Shown here: positions 31,701 through 39,759 of the stretch, one piece after another
Layout of the letters: each line of letters starts with the position of its first letter
Position numbering within the stretch: the first letter of the stretch is position 1
Origin: Oscillospiraceae bacterium
Lineage (GTDB): Bacteria; Bacillota; Clostridia; Oscillospirales; CAG-272
Reading direction: 5' to 3'
Length of the DNA: 64,000 nt
NCBI GenBank assembly: GCA_015064885.1
Contig: SVRJ01000002.1
Location: forward strand, 33,078-97,077
The notes under the pieces: model-generated
Told to the model about the DNA's origin: nothing
Databases searched by the model: none
What the model saw: the letters and a program-made list of their open reading frames with translations, nothing else
Translations under genes and position numbers: made by a program

Positions 31701-34520
31701 ATGAAGGATAATAAGAAATACAGACTCAGCGGAAGCGGTAACGAAAGTCTTCCGGCACCCAAGGGTGCAAATAAACCAAAGGCAGGTAACGGCTCTTCAA
31801 AGAGCGACAGGGAAAAGGTAATGCTGCAGCTTACCCCGTACTTTCTGATAGTGTTCTCGCTGTTTTTGCTCCTCTGCCTCGTTACAGAGGATATGTTCGA
31901 CAGTAAGGGCGCACTCGGAGTAGTGGGAAGCGCAATGCGTAACCTTATGTGCGGTCTCTTCGGAGTTACGGCATACGCCATTCCGTTCCTGTTCACGTAT
32001 CTCGGAATAAGATGGAGGACATTTCTTATTAACGGAAACCTCTCGTCAAAGGTCGTTGTTACGTTTGTTACGCTTGTCGACCTTTCCGCACTTATCCACG
32101 TCTTTAAAATAAACTCAAACGGTCAGCCCTACGGAGTGTTTAAGCTCGGTACACTTTACCTTGAGGGAAAGGCACTCAGAGGAGGCGGTATCATCGGAGG
32201 CTTCTTCGGTGAATGCTCGTATCTTCTCCTCAACGTTATCGGAAGTGTAGTCGTCGGACTCGCACTGCTCGTAGTGTTTTTGATATTCCTCAGCGGACTC
32301 TCACCCGTAGAGGTGTGGGGAAAAATATGCGCTTACGTCAGATTCGTAAAAGCGCGTGCAAATGAACGCAAGGAGCGTGCCGTGCTCGAAGCGGAGGAGA
32401 ACGAAGCCAAGAAAGCGGAAAAGCAGGAGCGTGAACGCGAGGAAATAGAAAAGCGTCTTAAGGAAGAAGAAGAGAGAAGACGCGAAAGAGAAGAAAAGAG
32501 AAGAGAAAAGGAAGAAGAAAAGAGAGAGAAGGAAGAAGCAAAGAGAGCAAAAGAGGCTATGCTTGCAGAGCAGCAGGTGATAAGCGATCTTGAGGATGAC
32601 TCCGGGTTTGATACCGGATTCAGCCGCGAGGAGACCAGAAAGACCTGGGAAGCGCACAAAGAAGCGAGAAGAAAGCTCGAGCAGGAAGGCGCGGAAAATG
32701 CCAAAACAGATGAAGAGGACGGAGAAAAGAAGGGCTTCTTTGCAAAAATAGAGAAGCGCCTCTCGGGAGACGATAACAGCATCAGCTCGTCTGATGATGA
32801 GGAATCCCTCGATATGCTCTTTATCGATCCTGTAGATAAAGAAGATTCGAAGCCCGAAGAAAAGCTTGAGGTCAGAAAGGTAGCCCTCAAAAAGATAGAA
32901 AGTGACGAATGCACCGCAGACGGCGTGTGCCTCGGTGATGCGGAGGAAGAAGAGGAAAGCCGTGAGGAACGTCAGGAGCGTATGTCAAAGCTCGACGCAA
33001 GAGGTAACGAGCTTATAGAATATACCTTCCCGCCTCACAACCTTCTCAAAGTAGAATCAGAGACAGCGGAAGCCGATGCCGAAGCAGAGCTCCGCTCCAA
33101 TGCGGATATACTTATGAAGACCTTTGATAACTTTAAGGTCGGAATAAAGGAAATATCCTATTCAAGAGGTCCTACGATAACCAGATACGAGCTTCTTCCC
33201 GATTCGGGAACACGTATAAGAACTATAGCAAATCTCGTAGACGATATAGGCCTTGCCCTCGCAACCTCCGGTATCCGTATGGAAGCTCCTATCCCGAATA
33301 AGAGCCTTGTCGGAATAGAGGTCCCGAACAGAGTGCGCTCTAACGTATATGCGAGACAGCTTATCGATTCGGATACCTTCAAAAAGGCGGAGAGCCGCCT
33401 CTGGACCTGCCTCGGCAAGGACGTTGCAGGCTCGCCCGTGTTCTTTGATATATCAAAAATGCCCCACCTCCTTATCGCCGGTGCTACCGGTATGGGTAAG
33501 TCGGTGTGTATCAATACTATTATAATAAGCCTCCTCTATAAGGCTCGCCCCGATGAGGTAAAGCTTATGCTCATCGACCCGAAGAAGGTTGAATTCGGTG
33601 TATATAACGGTATCCCCCACCTCCTTGTTCCGGTAGTTACAGACCCGAAGAAGAGCGCGGGTACTCTCCAGTGGGCGGTAAATGAGATGGAGCGCCGCTT
33701 CGAGCTTATTGAATCTGTAAATATGCGTGATATAAAGTCGTATAACGCAATAACCGCAGGCGACCCCGAAAAGGAATTTATGCCGCATATAGTTATAATT
33801 ATCGACGAGCTTGCAGACCTTATGATGACAGCCGCAGATGACGTCGAAACCTCAATATGCCGCCTTGCACAGAAAGCAAGAGCAGCCGGTATCCACCTCA
33901 TCATCGGTACACAGAGACCGAGTGTTGACGTTATTACAGGTCTTATCAAATCAAATATCCCGTCACGTATAGCCTTCACGGTTGCGTCGCAGATCGACTC
34001 GAGAACTATACTCGATACAGCCGGTGCGGAAAAGCTTATAGGTAAGGGCGATATGCTCTTTAATCCCGTAGGCGCGATGAAGCCTATCCGTGTTCAGGGT
34101 GCATTTATCAGTGAGGATGAGGTTATAAATATAACAAACTTCATCAAGGCAAACTCCTCTGCCGTCAAGTATGACGACGGAGTCATCAGCAGTATCGAGG
34201 AAGCCGCGGCAATGTGCGGTCAGAAGAAGGGAAGTAAGGAAGCAGCGGCAGCTGCCGATGCCCTCATCGGAGATTCGGACCCCCTCTTCAGAAAGGCACT
34301 CGAGATCGCAGTCGATAACGGAAGCGTAGCTACAAGTATGCTCCAGAGAAATATAAACGTCGGATACGGCCGCGCGGCGCGTATAATCGACAGAATGGAA
34401 AAGCTCCGCTTCGTTTCTCCCCCGAGAGGAAATAAGCACAGAGAAGTCCTGATTACAAGAGCACAGTTCGATCAGATGGTCGTTGACGGAGACCCTCGCG
34501 TAGATGGGCTTACAGAGTAA
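31701..34520 (+). CDS. ftsK: DNA translocase FtsK/SpoIIIE
   Basis: A 939-residue division-linked DNA pump. The ATG at 31701 has GGAGGAA upstream. The N-terminal part has four membrane helices (about residues 40-200), then a long charged linker (about 215-460) with runs of Glu, Lys and Arg that should be helical. The motor has the alpha and beta domains: GATGMGKS (near residue 594), then IVIIIDELADLM (Walker B) and GTQRPSVDVITGLIKSN. The C-terminal gamma winged helix, which reads KOPS/SRS sites, ends near RAARIIDRMEKL. It moves the terminus DNA across the septum and, in sporulating relatives, the forespore chromosome. Confidence 0.95.
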   Translation: MKDNKKYRLSGSGNESLPAPKGANKPKAGNGSSKSDREKVMLQLTPYFLIVFSLFLLLCLVTEDMFDSKGALGVVGSAMRNLMCGLFGVTAYAIPFLFTYLGIRWRTFLINGNLSSKVVVTFVTLVDLSALIHVFKINSNGQPYGVFKLGTLYLEGKALRGGGIIGGFFGECSYLLLNVIGSVVVGLALLVVFLIFLSGLSPVEVWGKICAYVRFVKARANERKERAVLEAEENEAKKAEKQEREREEIEKRLKEEEERRREREEKRREKEEEKREKEEAKRAKEAMLAEQQVISDLEDDSGFDTGFSREETRKTWEAHKEARRKLEQEGAENAKTDEEDGEKKGFFAKIEKRLSGDDNSISSSDDEESLDMLFIDPVDKEDSKPEEKLEVRKVALKKIESDECTADGVCLGDAEEEEESREERQERMSKLDARGNELIEYTFPPHNLLKVESETAEADAEAELRSNADILMKTFDNFKVGIKEISYSRGPTITRYELLPDSGTRIRTIANLVDDIGLALATSGIRMEAPIPNKSLVGIEVPNRVRSNVYARQLIDSDTFKKAESRLWTCLGKDVAGSPVFFDISKMPHLLIAGATGMGKSVCINTIIISLLYKARPDEVKLMLIDPKKVEFGVYNGIPHLLVPVVTDPKKSAGTLQWAVNEMERRFELIESVNMRDIKSYNAITAGDPEKEFMPHIVIIIDELADLMMTAADDVETSICRLAQKARAAGIHLIIGTQRPSVDVITGLIKSNIPSRIAFTVASQIDSRTILDTAGAEKLIGKGDMLFNPVGAMKPIRVQGAFISEDEVINITNFIKANSSAVKYDDGVISSIEEAAAMCGQKKGSKEAAAAADALIGDSDPLFRKALEIAVDNGSVATSMLQRNINVGYGRAARIIDRMEKLRFVSPPRGNKHREVLITRAQFDQMVVDGDPRVDGLTE

Positions 34521-34585
34521 TTAAAAAAGGCACACGGCATTCGCAGTTATTCCAATCGGAGAATTTGCGAAAAAAAATCGGCGGG

Positions 34586-34687
34586 GAACTTGTTTTCTCT
34601 GCCGATTTGTGCTATAATATAATCAGTATTATAGGGATATGGGCTTTGTCGGTGCATTTGTAATACAAATGCGAAACCGGCGATAAA
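34586..34687 (+). repeat. Leader repeat, copy 1 (promoter and leader of the 115-residue gene)
   Basis: Shares a 26-base identical block (34586-34611) and a 28-base block with one mismatch (34660-34687) with copy 2 downstream. It contains TTGTTT-17-TATAAT (34590-34618), then a short leader with the hairpin GCATTTGT-AAT-ACAAATGC and a GGCTTTG...CGAAACC region. Confidence 0.7.
34590..34618 (+). promoter_or_regulatory. Promoter of the AT-rich 115-residue gene
   Basis: TTGTTT (34590-34595), 17 bp, TATAAT (34613-34618), inside leader repeat copy 1. Confidence 0.6.
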
Positions 34688-34698
34688 GGAGCGAAATA

Positions 34699-35046
34699 AT
34701 GTTTACAACAAAGAAAAAGAAAATACAGAAATATTTAGAGCAGAAGGCGAACGATAACAAATGCGCATTTGATATTCTTCTTTCTGATTATTTGGACGGA
34801 TCATTGAAAGAAGATCTTTTATCTATAGAGATAAAGAAAGCAGACATACATATAGATTGGCATGACGATATAAAATGTATCGGAATACAAGGACGATATA
34901 AAGAATATTATATGGATTTGCAAATTTACCCAAATGAATTTAGTATTTCTTTTGATTTGGATGAACCGGATGACGATATAATTTACTTACTAGAAAGCAA
35001 AGAACAGGTATATAGCGTCATAGATAACATGATTAAAAGTTTATAA
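34699..35046 (+). CDS. Small acidic protein in an AT-rich cassette, unknown function
   Basis: A 115-residue soluble protein with a Lys-rich start (MFTTKKKKIQKYL) and a run of alternating beta-like strands containing HIDWHDDIKCIGI, YYMDLQIYPNEFSISFDLDEPDD, ending in a helix. It has AAAGGAG upstream. Its base composition is clearly more AT-rich than the neighbours (many AAA, GAT, ATA codons), and it sits between two copies of the same leader, so recent transfer is likely. The acidic, small, beta-type build is like immunity proteins of polymorphic toxins, but no toxin is beside it and I make no family call. Confidence 0.65.
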   Translation: MFTTKKKKIQKYLEQKANDNKCAFDILLSDYLDGSLKEDLLSIEIKKADIHIDWHDDIKCIGIQGRYKEYYMDLQIYPNEFSISFDLDEPDDDIIYLLESKEQVYSVIDNMIKSL

Positions 35047-35051
35047 CAAAT

Positions 35052-35090
35052 AAAAGCCATCGCGATAATAATTTCACGATGGCTTTTAAC
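35052..35090 (+). terminator. Terminator of the 115-residue gene
   Basis: AAAAGCCATCG (35052-35062) pairs with CGATGGCTTTT (35077-35087), followed by a short T-rich end. Confidence 0.8.
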
Positions 35091-35092
35091 TT

Positions 35093-35130
35093 CCTTATGA
35101 GAACCGGCCTTTAGGAGCGTTCTCATAAGG
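35093..35130. repeat. Perfect 12-bp inverted repeat
   Basis: CCTTATGAGAAC (35093-35104) and GTTCTCATAAGG (35119-35130), loop of 14 bases. It lies between the cassette gene and the second leader copy. A second hairpin, GGACCG...CGGTCC, follows at about 35148-35168. Confidence 0.6.
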
Positions 35131-35191
35131 ATGTTTACAAATTGTAGGGACCGGCGTCCTCGACGGTCCGTGATACGCGAATTTTGACAGA

Positions 35192-35459
35192 GAACTTGTT
35201 TTCTCTGCCGATTTGTGTTACATTGGGACTAACAGAAAGCCTCCCTCCGAGAGGGAGGGGGACCACGAAGTGGTGGAAGGAGCCTGCGTAACTTTGGGTT
35301 TGTGCTAACCTCATTGTAACGCGCTCTCCCTCACCCGACTTCGTCGGGAGCTCCCTCCCGGAGGTAGCCTTAAGACGCGCTCAACCTTAGGGGTATGGGC
35401 TTTGCCCTGTGCTATCGTTGCTTGCAACGCCGTAATACAAAGGCGAAACCGGCGATAAA
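35192..35459 (+). repeat. Leader repeat, copy 2, interrupted by a hairpin-rich insertion
   Basis: The same 26-base block as copy 1 lies at 35192-35217 and the 28-base block at 35432-35459. Between them is 35218-35431 instead of the 48 bases in copy 1. The -10 region of copy 1 (TATAAT) is not preserved here, so copy 2 probably has no promoter. Confidence 0.65.
35231..35390. mobile_element. MITE-like palindromic insertion
   Basis: A GC-richer, non-coding stretch with several hairpins: CCTCCCTC-CGA-GAGGGAGG (35240-35258), CCAC-GAA-GTGG (35263-35273), CCCGAC-TTC-GTCGGG (35334-35348), and a CTCCCTCCCGGAGG end. Similar CCTCCCTC...GAAGGAGCCT palindromic elements are scattered in gut Clostridia. It has no ORF. 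Ends and target duplication are not clear. Confidence 0.55.
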
Positions 35460-35560
35460 ACGAAAAATTAAAACAGTGAATAATAAAAAAGCAGAAAAAC
35501 GCCAAATGGTTACCGCGTGCTTTTTTGTACTTATTAAGCTAACAAAAATTTTATGCCGTA

Positions 35561-35589
35561 TTGACTTTTCGGGGGTTTTGTGATACAAT
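35561..35589 (+). promoter_or_regulatory. Promoter of the first MATE gene
   Basis: TTGACT (35561-35566), 17 bp, TACAAT (35584-35589). Confidence 0.75.
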
Positions 35590-35619
35590 ATTACGTAGTA
35601 TTTTCACACGAGGTGCATT

Positions 35620-37020
35620 ATGAGCGGAGATATGACGAGGGGCAATCCCTTTAAGCAGATTTTACTTTTTTCTTTCCCTGTTTTCGTTGCGAATATGTGT
35701 CAGCAGCTATACAATATGTGCGACACTGTTATAGTCGGGCGTACGGTTTCTTCGGATGCGATGTCGGGGGTAGGCTCTACGGGCTCTATTACCTTTCTTA
35801 TTCTCGGCATTGCGCTTGGTCTTACTGCCGGATTTTCTGTTGTGGTGAGTAATTTTTACGGGGCAGGGAATATCGAGGGCGTAAGGAGGAGTATCGCAAA
35901 TTCTCTTGTTCTGTGCGTTATTATCGCTGTTTTGCTTACTGCGTTTTCGGTTCCGTTCGCAGGACCTATTCTGAGGCTTATGCGGACACCCGAGCAGTAT
36001 TACGAATATGCGTACTGGTATCTGTACGTGGTATTCTACGGAATAGGGGCGACAGTGCTTTACAACATAGGCGCGGGTATTTTGCGCGCTCTCGGAAACA
36101 GTAAGGCGCCTCTGGTCGTTCTCGTTATTACCGCTTTGCTGAATATAGCTCTTGACCTTCTTTTCATAGTTGTGTTTGACATGGAGAAGATCGGTGCGGG
36201 ACTTGCTACGATCATAAGCCAATTTGCCGCGGGAGTACTTTGTCTTATCTACCTTTTTATAAAATACCCCGAGCTCTGCCCGAAAAAGAAGGACTGGAGG
36301 ATCGGACGAGTTATGACGCTCAGGCTGATAGGGGTAGGTCTTCCTATGGCTATACAGTACGCAATAACTGCGGTGGGATGTATTTTCAGACAGTTTGCCC
36401 TTAACGATCTCAATGCTGAAAACCCGGGAATCGTAACGGCGTACGCCGCCACGTCGAAGATAGAAAATCTTCTCGCCTGCTCTTACACTGCTCTCGGTGT
36501 CGCTATGGCTACCTACTGCGGTCAGAATTTCGGTGCGAAAAAGCATGATAGAATAAAGCAGGGTGTATTTATCGGGATGTGCTATTGTGTCGTTTCCTGG
36601 ATACTCGGTGCGCTTATATCGGTAGTTGCATTCGATCCTCTTATGAATATGTTCATAGACAAGAACAGCGGTGACGCGATACTCTACTTTGATGCTATGA
36701 TGGCATATTCAAGGGAGTTTATGCTTTATCTTAATATATTCTTCCCGACGCTTGGCGCAGTATATATATACAGAAACGCACTTCAGTCGATAGGCCGTTC
36801 AGCCTCTACCATGATAGCCGGAACTCTTGAACTCATCGCAAGATGTGCTATGGTCTTCGGGGTCGTGCATATTATCGGGTATCCCGCGGCATTCCTTGCA
36901 GAACCGTTTGCCTGGATAGCGGCAGATTTGTTCCTTGTTCCTATGTTCTATTACAGCACAAAGAAGCTCGGAAGCACTTTACCGCTGAAAAAGCTGTTTT
37001 CTACCAAGGTGGATACCTGA
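35620..37020 (+). CDS. MATE-family multidrug/Na+ antiporter
   Basis: A 466-residue, 12-helix exporter. The start MTRGNPFKQILLFSFPVFVANMCQQLYNMCDTVIVGR matches the NorM/DinF-type N-terminus, and repeated GxGxAT and Pro-Gly kinks (GAGLATIISQFAAG, GVGLPMAIQYA) are typical. It moves organic cations or other compounds out in exchange for Na+ or H+; the substrate is unknown. The promoter lies about 30 bp upstream. A second MATE transporter lies 2.7 kb away, not closely similar in sequence. Confidence 0.9.
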   Translation: MSGDMTRGNPFKQILLFSFPVFVANMCQQLYNMCDTVIVGRTVSSDAMSGVGSTGSITFLILGIALGLTAGFSVVVSNFYGAGNIEGVRRSIANSLVLCVIIAVLLTAFSVPFAGPILRLMRTPEQYYEYAYWYLYVVFYGIGATVLYNIGAGILRALGNSKAPLVVLVITALLNIALDLLFIVVFDMEKIGAGLATIISQFAAGVLCLIYLFIKYPELCPKKKDWRIGRVMTLRLIGVGLPMAIQYAITAVGCIFRQFALNDLNAENPGIVTAYAATSKIENLLACSYTALGVAMATYCGQNFGAKKHDRIKQGVFIGMCYCVVSWILGALISVVAFDPLMNMFIDKNSGDAILYFDAMMAYSREFMLYLNIFFPTLGAVYIYRNALQSIGRSASTMIAGTLELIARCAMVFGVVHIIGYPAAFLAEPFAWIAADLFLVPMFYYSTKKLGSTLPLKKLFSTKVDT

Positions 37021-37028
37021 ATTTATAA

Positions 37029-37060
37029 AAAAATCTGTCGGTAGCTCCGACAGATTTTTG
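37029..37060. terminator. Bidirectional terminator
   Basis: AAAATCTGTCGG (37030-37041) pairs with CCGACAGATTTT (37047-37058), with an A-run before and T-run after. It separates MATE from the convergent SDR gene. Confidence 0.9.
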
Positions 37061-37111
37061 TTTTTAAGAAATATTTGCGCTTTATCTTACTTTATAGTCG
37101 CTCTTCTGAGT

Positions 37112-37912
37112 TTAAGGACGAAGACCCATTCCACCCTCAAGTGTGAGCGTTTCACCGTTCATGTACTTAAAATCGGGATTTGCGAGCTGAACGCAGACGC
37201 GGCCTATCTCTGTCTCGGGATCACCAAAGTGCCCGGCAGGAGGCATTTTTACGTTAGCCTTGAATGCTTCGGGATATGCCTGCTCGAATTTCTCAAGCTG
37301 AGCCGTCCATGCGAGAGGGCACACAACGTTTGTGTTGATACCGTCCTTTGCCCATTCTGTTGCCGCAACACGGGAAAGTCCTCTGATACCTTCCTTTGCA
37401 GCCGCATATGCGCACTGACCGTAGTTTCCGAAAAGTCCCGCTCCCGATGCGAAATTTATTATGCTGCCCTGTGTTTCCTTAAGATAGGGATAACACGCCT
37501 TCATATAGTAGAAAGCGGCATAAAGTCCGGAATACATAGCGAGGTCAAACTGCTCGGTTGTATGATCCTGTATCGTTACACCGGAGGCGGACGCCTGCGC
37601 GTTATTTATAAGGACGTCTATTCTGCCGAACTCGGCGACAGCCGCTTCGACAACCTTCTTTGCGGTAGTCTCGTTGTCCGAGCCTGCCGAAATATCCGCT
37701 GCGAGTGCGAGGACCTTTATTCCGTAGAGCTTTTCAAGCTCCTCTTTAGCCTTTTCGAGTTTAGGAACGTTTCTGCCTGTAATAACGAGGTTAGCCCCTT
37801 CCTTTGCATAGGCGGTGGCGATACCGTAGCCTATAGACCCACACCTTCCGTCGGAAAGGACCGCGTATCCCGCGCCTGTGATTATTGCTGTTTTACCTTT
37901 AAGAAAGCTCAT
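37112..37912 (-). CDS. Short-chain dehydrogenase/reductase
   Basis: A 266-residue NAD(P)-binding SDR. The nucleotide motif is TGAG followed by an insert and then GSIGYG, a variant of TGxxxGxG, so the loop is longer than usual. NAG-type NNAQASASG, Ser in FASGAG and YAAAK give the catalytic triad. It ends in GGMGLRP, the usual SDR C-terminus. Its substrate is unknown. AAGGAG precedes the ATG. A consensus promoter lies about 60 bp upstream. Confidence 0.88.
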   Translation of the reverse strand: MSFLKGKTAIITGAGYAVLSDGRCGSIGYGIATAYAKEGANLVITGRNVPKLEKAKEELEKLYGIKVLALAADISAGSDNETTAKKVVEAAVAEFGRIDVLINNAQASASGVTIQDHTTEQFDLAMYSGLYAAFYYMKACYPYLKETQGSIINFASGAGLFGNYGQCAYAAAKEGIRGLSRVAATEWAKDGINTNVVCPLAWTAQLEKFEQAYPEAFKANVKMPPAGHFGDPETEIGRVCVQLANPDFKYMNGETLTLEGGMGLRP

Positions 37913-37972
37913 AGATATATCTCCTTGTATTTTATGATCAGGTTATTATTATGCTGAAATGCTTGTACATTT

Positions 37973-38001
37973 ATTATATCACAGTATCTTCCGTTTGTCA
38001 A
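37973..38001 (-). promoter_or_regulatory. Promoter of the SDR gene
   Basis: On the minus strand TTGACA (37996-38001), 17 bp, TATAAT (37973-37978). Confidence 0.85.
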
Positions 38002-38039
38002 TATTTATTTTACCGATCGGGTGTCGGTATTATAGAGTA

Positions 38040-38079
38040 AAAAGGCGGCTCTCCGAACAGAAGAATGCTTGGAGAGCCG
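38040..38079 (-). terminator. Terminator of the coaX-ECF operon
   Basis: CGGCTCTCC (38046-38054) pairs with GGAGAGCCG (38071-38079); a CCTTTTTA run follows on the minus strand. Confidence 0.8.
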
Positions 38080-38089
38080 ACATGCGGGT

Positions 38090-38677
38090 TTATTTTTTTC
38101 TTATGTTGAGTATTCGTACAACGATAGGTGACAGAACTATATTCATACCGAGCTCGCATGCGAAGTTTGCCATCGCAAGCGCAAAGAACAGTTGCATTCC
38201 CGTGACGTCCATTTTAAGTACATCCGCAATTGCATCCGCATGGGGTAAGAAGAAAATTGCGCAGCCTATCAAAAATATTGCCGTATTTGTAACCGGGCAA
38301 ACTATTGCCGAGCCGAGGGCGGCGACGTATTTGTTGAATTTTGTGAGAAGCTTATTGACGAGTCCTGCCGCAGCTCCGCAAGCAGCTCCCTTGAGCATTA
38401 CGGTGATGATGGTTCCGGGAACGTTAAAGGCAAAGAACAGATTTGCTCCGCCCGTAAAGATGACTACGGCTCCGAATACGAGACCGAGCCATGCTCCGAC
38501 GCCTACACCGCACATTGCCGCACCGATGACGATAGGGATAAGACCTACCGCGGTTGAAAACGGTCCGAAAAAGGTCGTATACGTTCCGATGTACTGAAAC
38601 AGGATAACAAGCGCAGTCATCATAGCTCCGAGTACCATTTTTTCGGTTGCCATTCTCTTTTTTGTTGTTCTTTTCAT
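38090..38677 (-). CDS. ECF transporter substrate-binding S component, putative pantothenate (PanT-like)
   Basis: A 195-residue, six-helix membrane protein with a Lys/Arg-rich N-terminus (KRTTKKRM) followed by AMMTALVILFQYIGT, then GLIPIVIGAAMCGVGVGAWLGLVFG. It matches the S-component fold of energy-coupling-factor importers, where the ATPases and EcfT are shared and usually encoded elsewhere. It lies 91 bp after coaX on the same strand, with AGGAGG before its ATG and hairpins in the gap. That pairing makes pantothenate the likely cargo. No EcfA or EcfT is in the window. Confidence 0.75.
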   Translation of the reverse strand: MKRTTKKRMATEKMVLGAMMTALVILFQYIGTYTTFFGPFSTAVGLIPIVIGAAMCGVGVGAWLGLVFGAVVIFTGGANLFFAFNVPGTIITVMLKGAACGAAAGLVNKLLTKFNKYVAALGSAIVCPVTNTAIFLIGCAIFFLPHADAIADVLKMDVTGMQLFFALAMANFACELGMNIVLSPIVVRILNIRKK

Positions 38678-38768
38678 AGAAGACCTCCTTGCTGTCGTCC
38701 GCCGAGGCGGTACAACGCATAATTTTTATATTAACTGCAGAGCAGTAATATACAGAGAAATGAAAAAA

Positions 38769-39536
38769 TTATATTTTGTTTTTTCTGTAAAGGATATTAA
38801 GACCCTTGAGTACAAGATGCTCATCGATCTGTATTTTGTGATCGCAGAGGGGAATTATCATATGAGCGAGACCGCCCGTAGCGTAGAGCTTCAGCATTTC
38901 TCCTGCCTCATTGTTTATTCTGTCTATCATTCCGTCTATCATGCATGCATTTCCGAATATCACACCCGAGCGCATACAGTCGGCGGTATTTTTGGCTATT
39001 ACGCTTTTCGGAAGCTCAAGGCTGATTTTCGGAAGCTGAGCCGTATGCTCGGCAAGAGAGTCGAGTCCCATCGCTACTCCGGGGATTATAGACGTACCGA
39101 TAAACGTTCCGTTTTTATCTATGACGGTCATTTTTGTAGCGGTTCCGATGTCTATTATTAAGGAAGGACCGCCGTAAATAGAATGGACGGCAACAGAAGC
39201 CGAAATAAGATCCGCTCCTACCGACGCGGGCGAGTCACATTTGATACTTATTCCTGTTTTGATTCCGGGCCCGACAAAGACGGCTTCTTTGCCGAAAAGG
39301 AATTTTACCGCATTTTTTATTACTGCATTGAGCGGAGGGACAACCGAAGCCACTATTACCCCCTCAACACTGCATTTGTCTATACTGTGGAGTCTGAGTG
39401 AATCGAGTATGCTTACGGCGTATTCGTCCTCTGTTTTTTTGCAATCGGTCGATATTTTTGAGAAGAAGCAAAGCTTGTCGGAATCAAAGCCACCGAGGCT
39501 TATAGTTGTGTTGCCTATATCTACCGTAAGTATCAA
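38769..39536 (-). CDS. coaX: Type III pantothenate kinase
   Basis: A 255-residue CoaX, which phosphorylates pantothenate with ATP, needs a monovalent cation and is not inhibited by CoA. The first block is TVDIGNTTISLGGF (ATP and Mg site), with GADLISASVA, IDIGTATKMTVID and GVAMGLDSLAEHTAQLP further on. The TTG at 39536 is preferred because GGCGGTG lies about seven bases upstream and the protein then begins at the conserved block; an ATG at 39554 has no ribosome binding site. It forms an operon with the ECF S component downstream. Confidence 0.92.
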   Translation of the reverse strand: MILTVDIGNTTISLGGFDSDKLCFFSKISTDCKKTEDEYAVSILDSLRLHSIDKCSVEGVIVASVVPPLNAVIKNAVKFLFGKEAVFVGPGIKTGISIKCDSPASVGADLISASVAVHSIYGGPSLIIDIGTATKMTVIDKNGTFIGTSIIPGVAMGLDSLAEHTAQLPKISLELPKSVIAKNTADCMRSGVIFGNACMIDGMIDRINNEAGEMLKLYATGGLAHMIIPLCDHKIQIDEHLVLKGLNILYRKNKI

Positions 39537-39580
39537 TACGTCACCGCCCTTCATATATAGCCATATAATAATACAATAAT

Positions 39581-39609
39581 ATTATACATTTTCAATGTTA
39601 ATAAATCAA
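39581..39609 (-). promoter_or_regulatory. Promoter of coaX-ECF
   Basis: On the minus strand TTGATT (39604-39609), 17 bp, TATAAT (39581-39586). Confidence 0.75.
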
Positions 39610-39723
39610 GAACGTTTTGGATAAAAAATATTTAAGATGCGGACGCTTCGGTATATAGGCGGGAGAATATGACGGCAAATGTCGTATCTTAACGATATTT
39701 GGCGAGAAAAAGAGCTCTCGGTA

Positions 39724-39732
39724 TGTTATAAT
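39724..39732 (+). promoter_or_regulatory. Extended -10 of the second MATE gene
   Basis: TGTTATAAT, an extended -10, 28 bp upstream of the ATG at 39760; no clear -35. Confidence 0.5.
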
Positions 39733-39759
39733 TATAGTACTTTGGCGGAGGTAGAGAAT

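Noticed and set aside
35311..35583. Short ORFs in the palindromic insertion and the second leader
   Set aside because: They overlap hairpins and have no ribosome binding site or family features.
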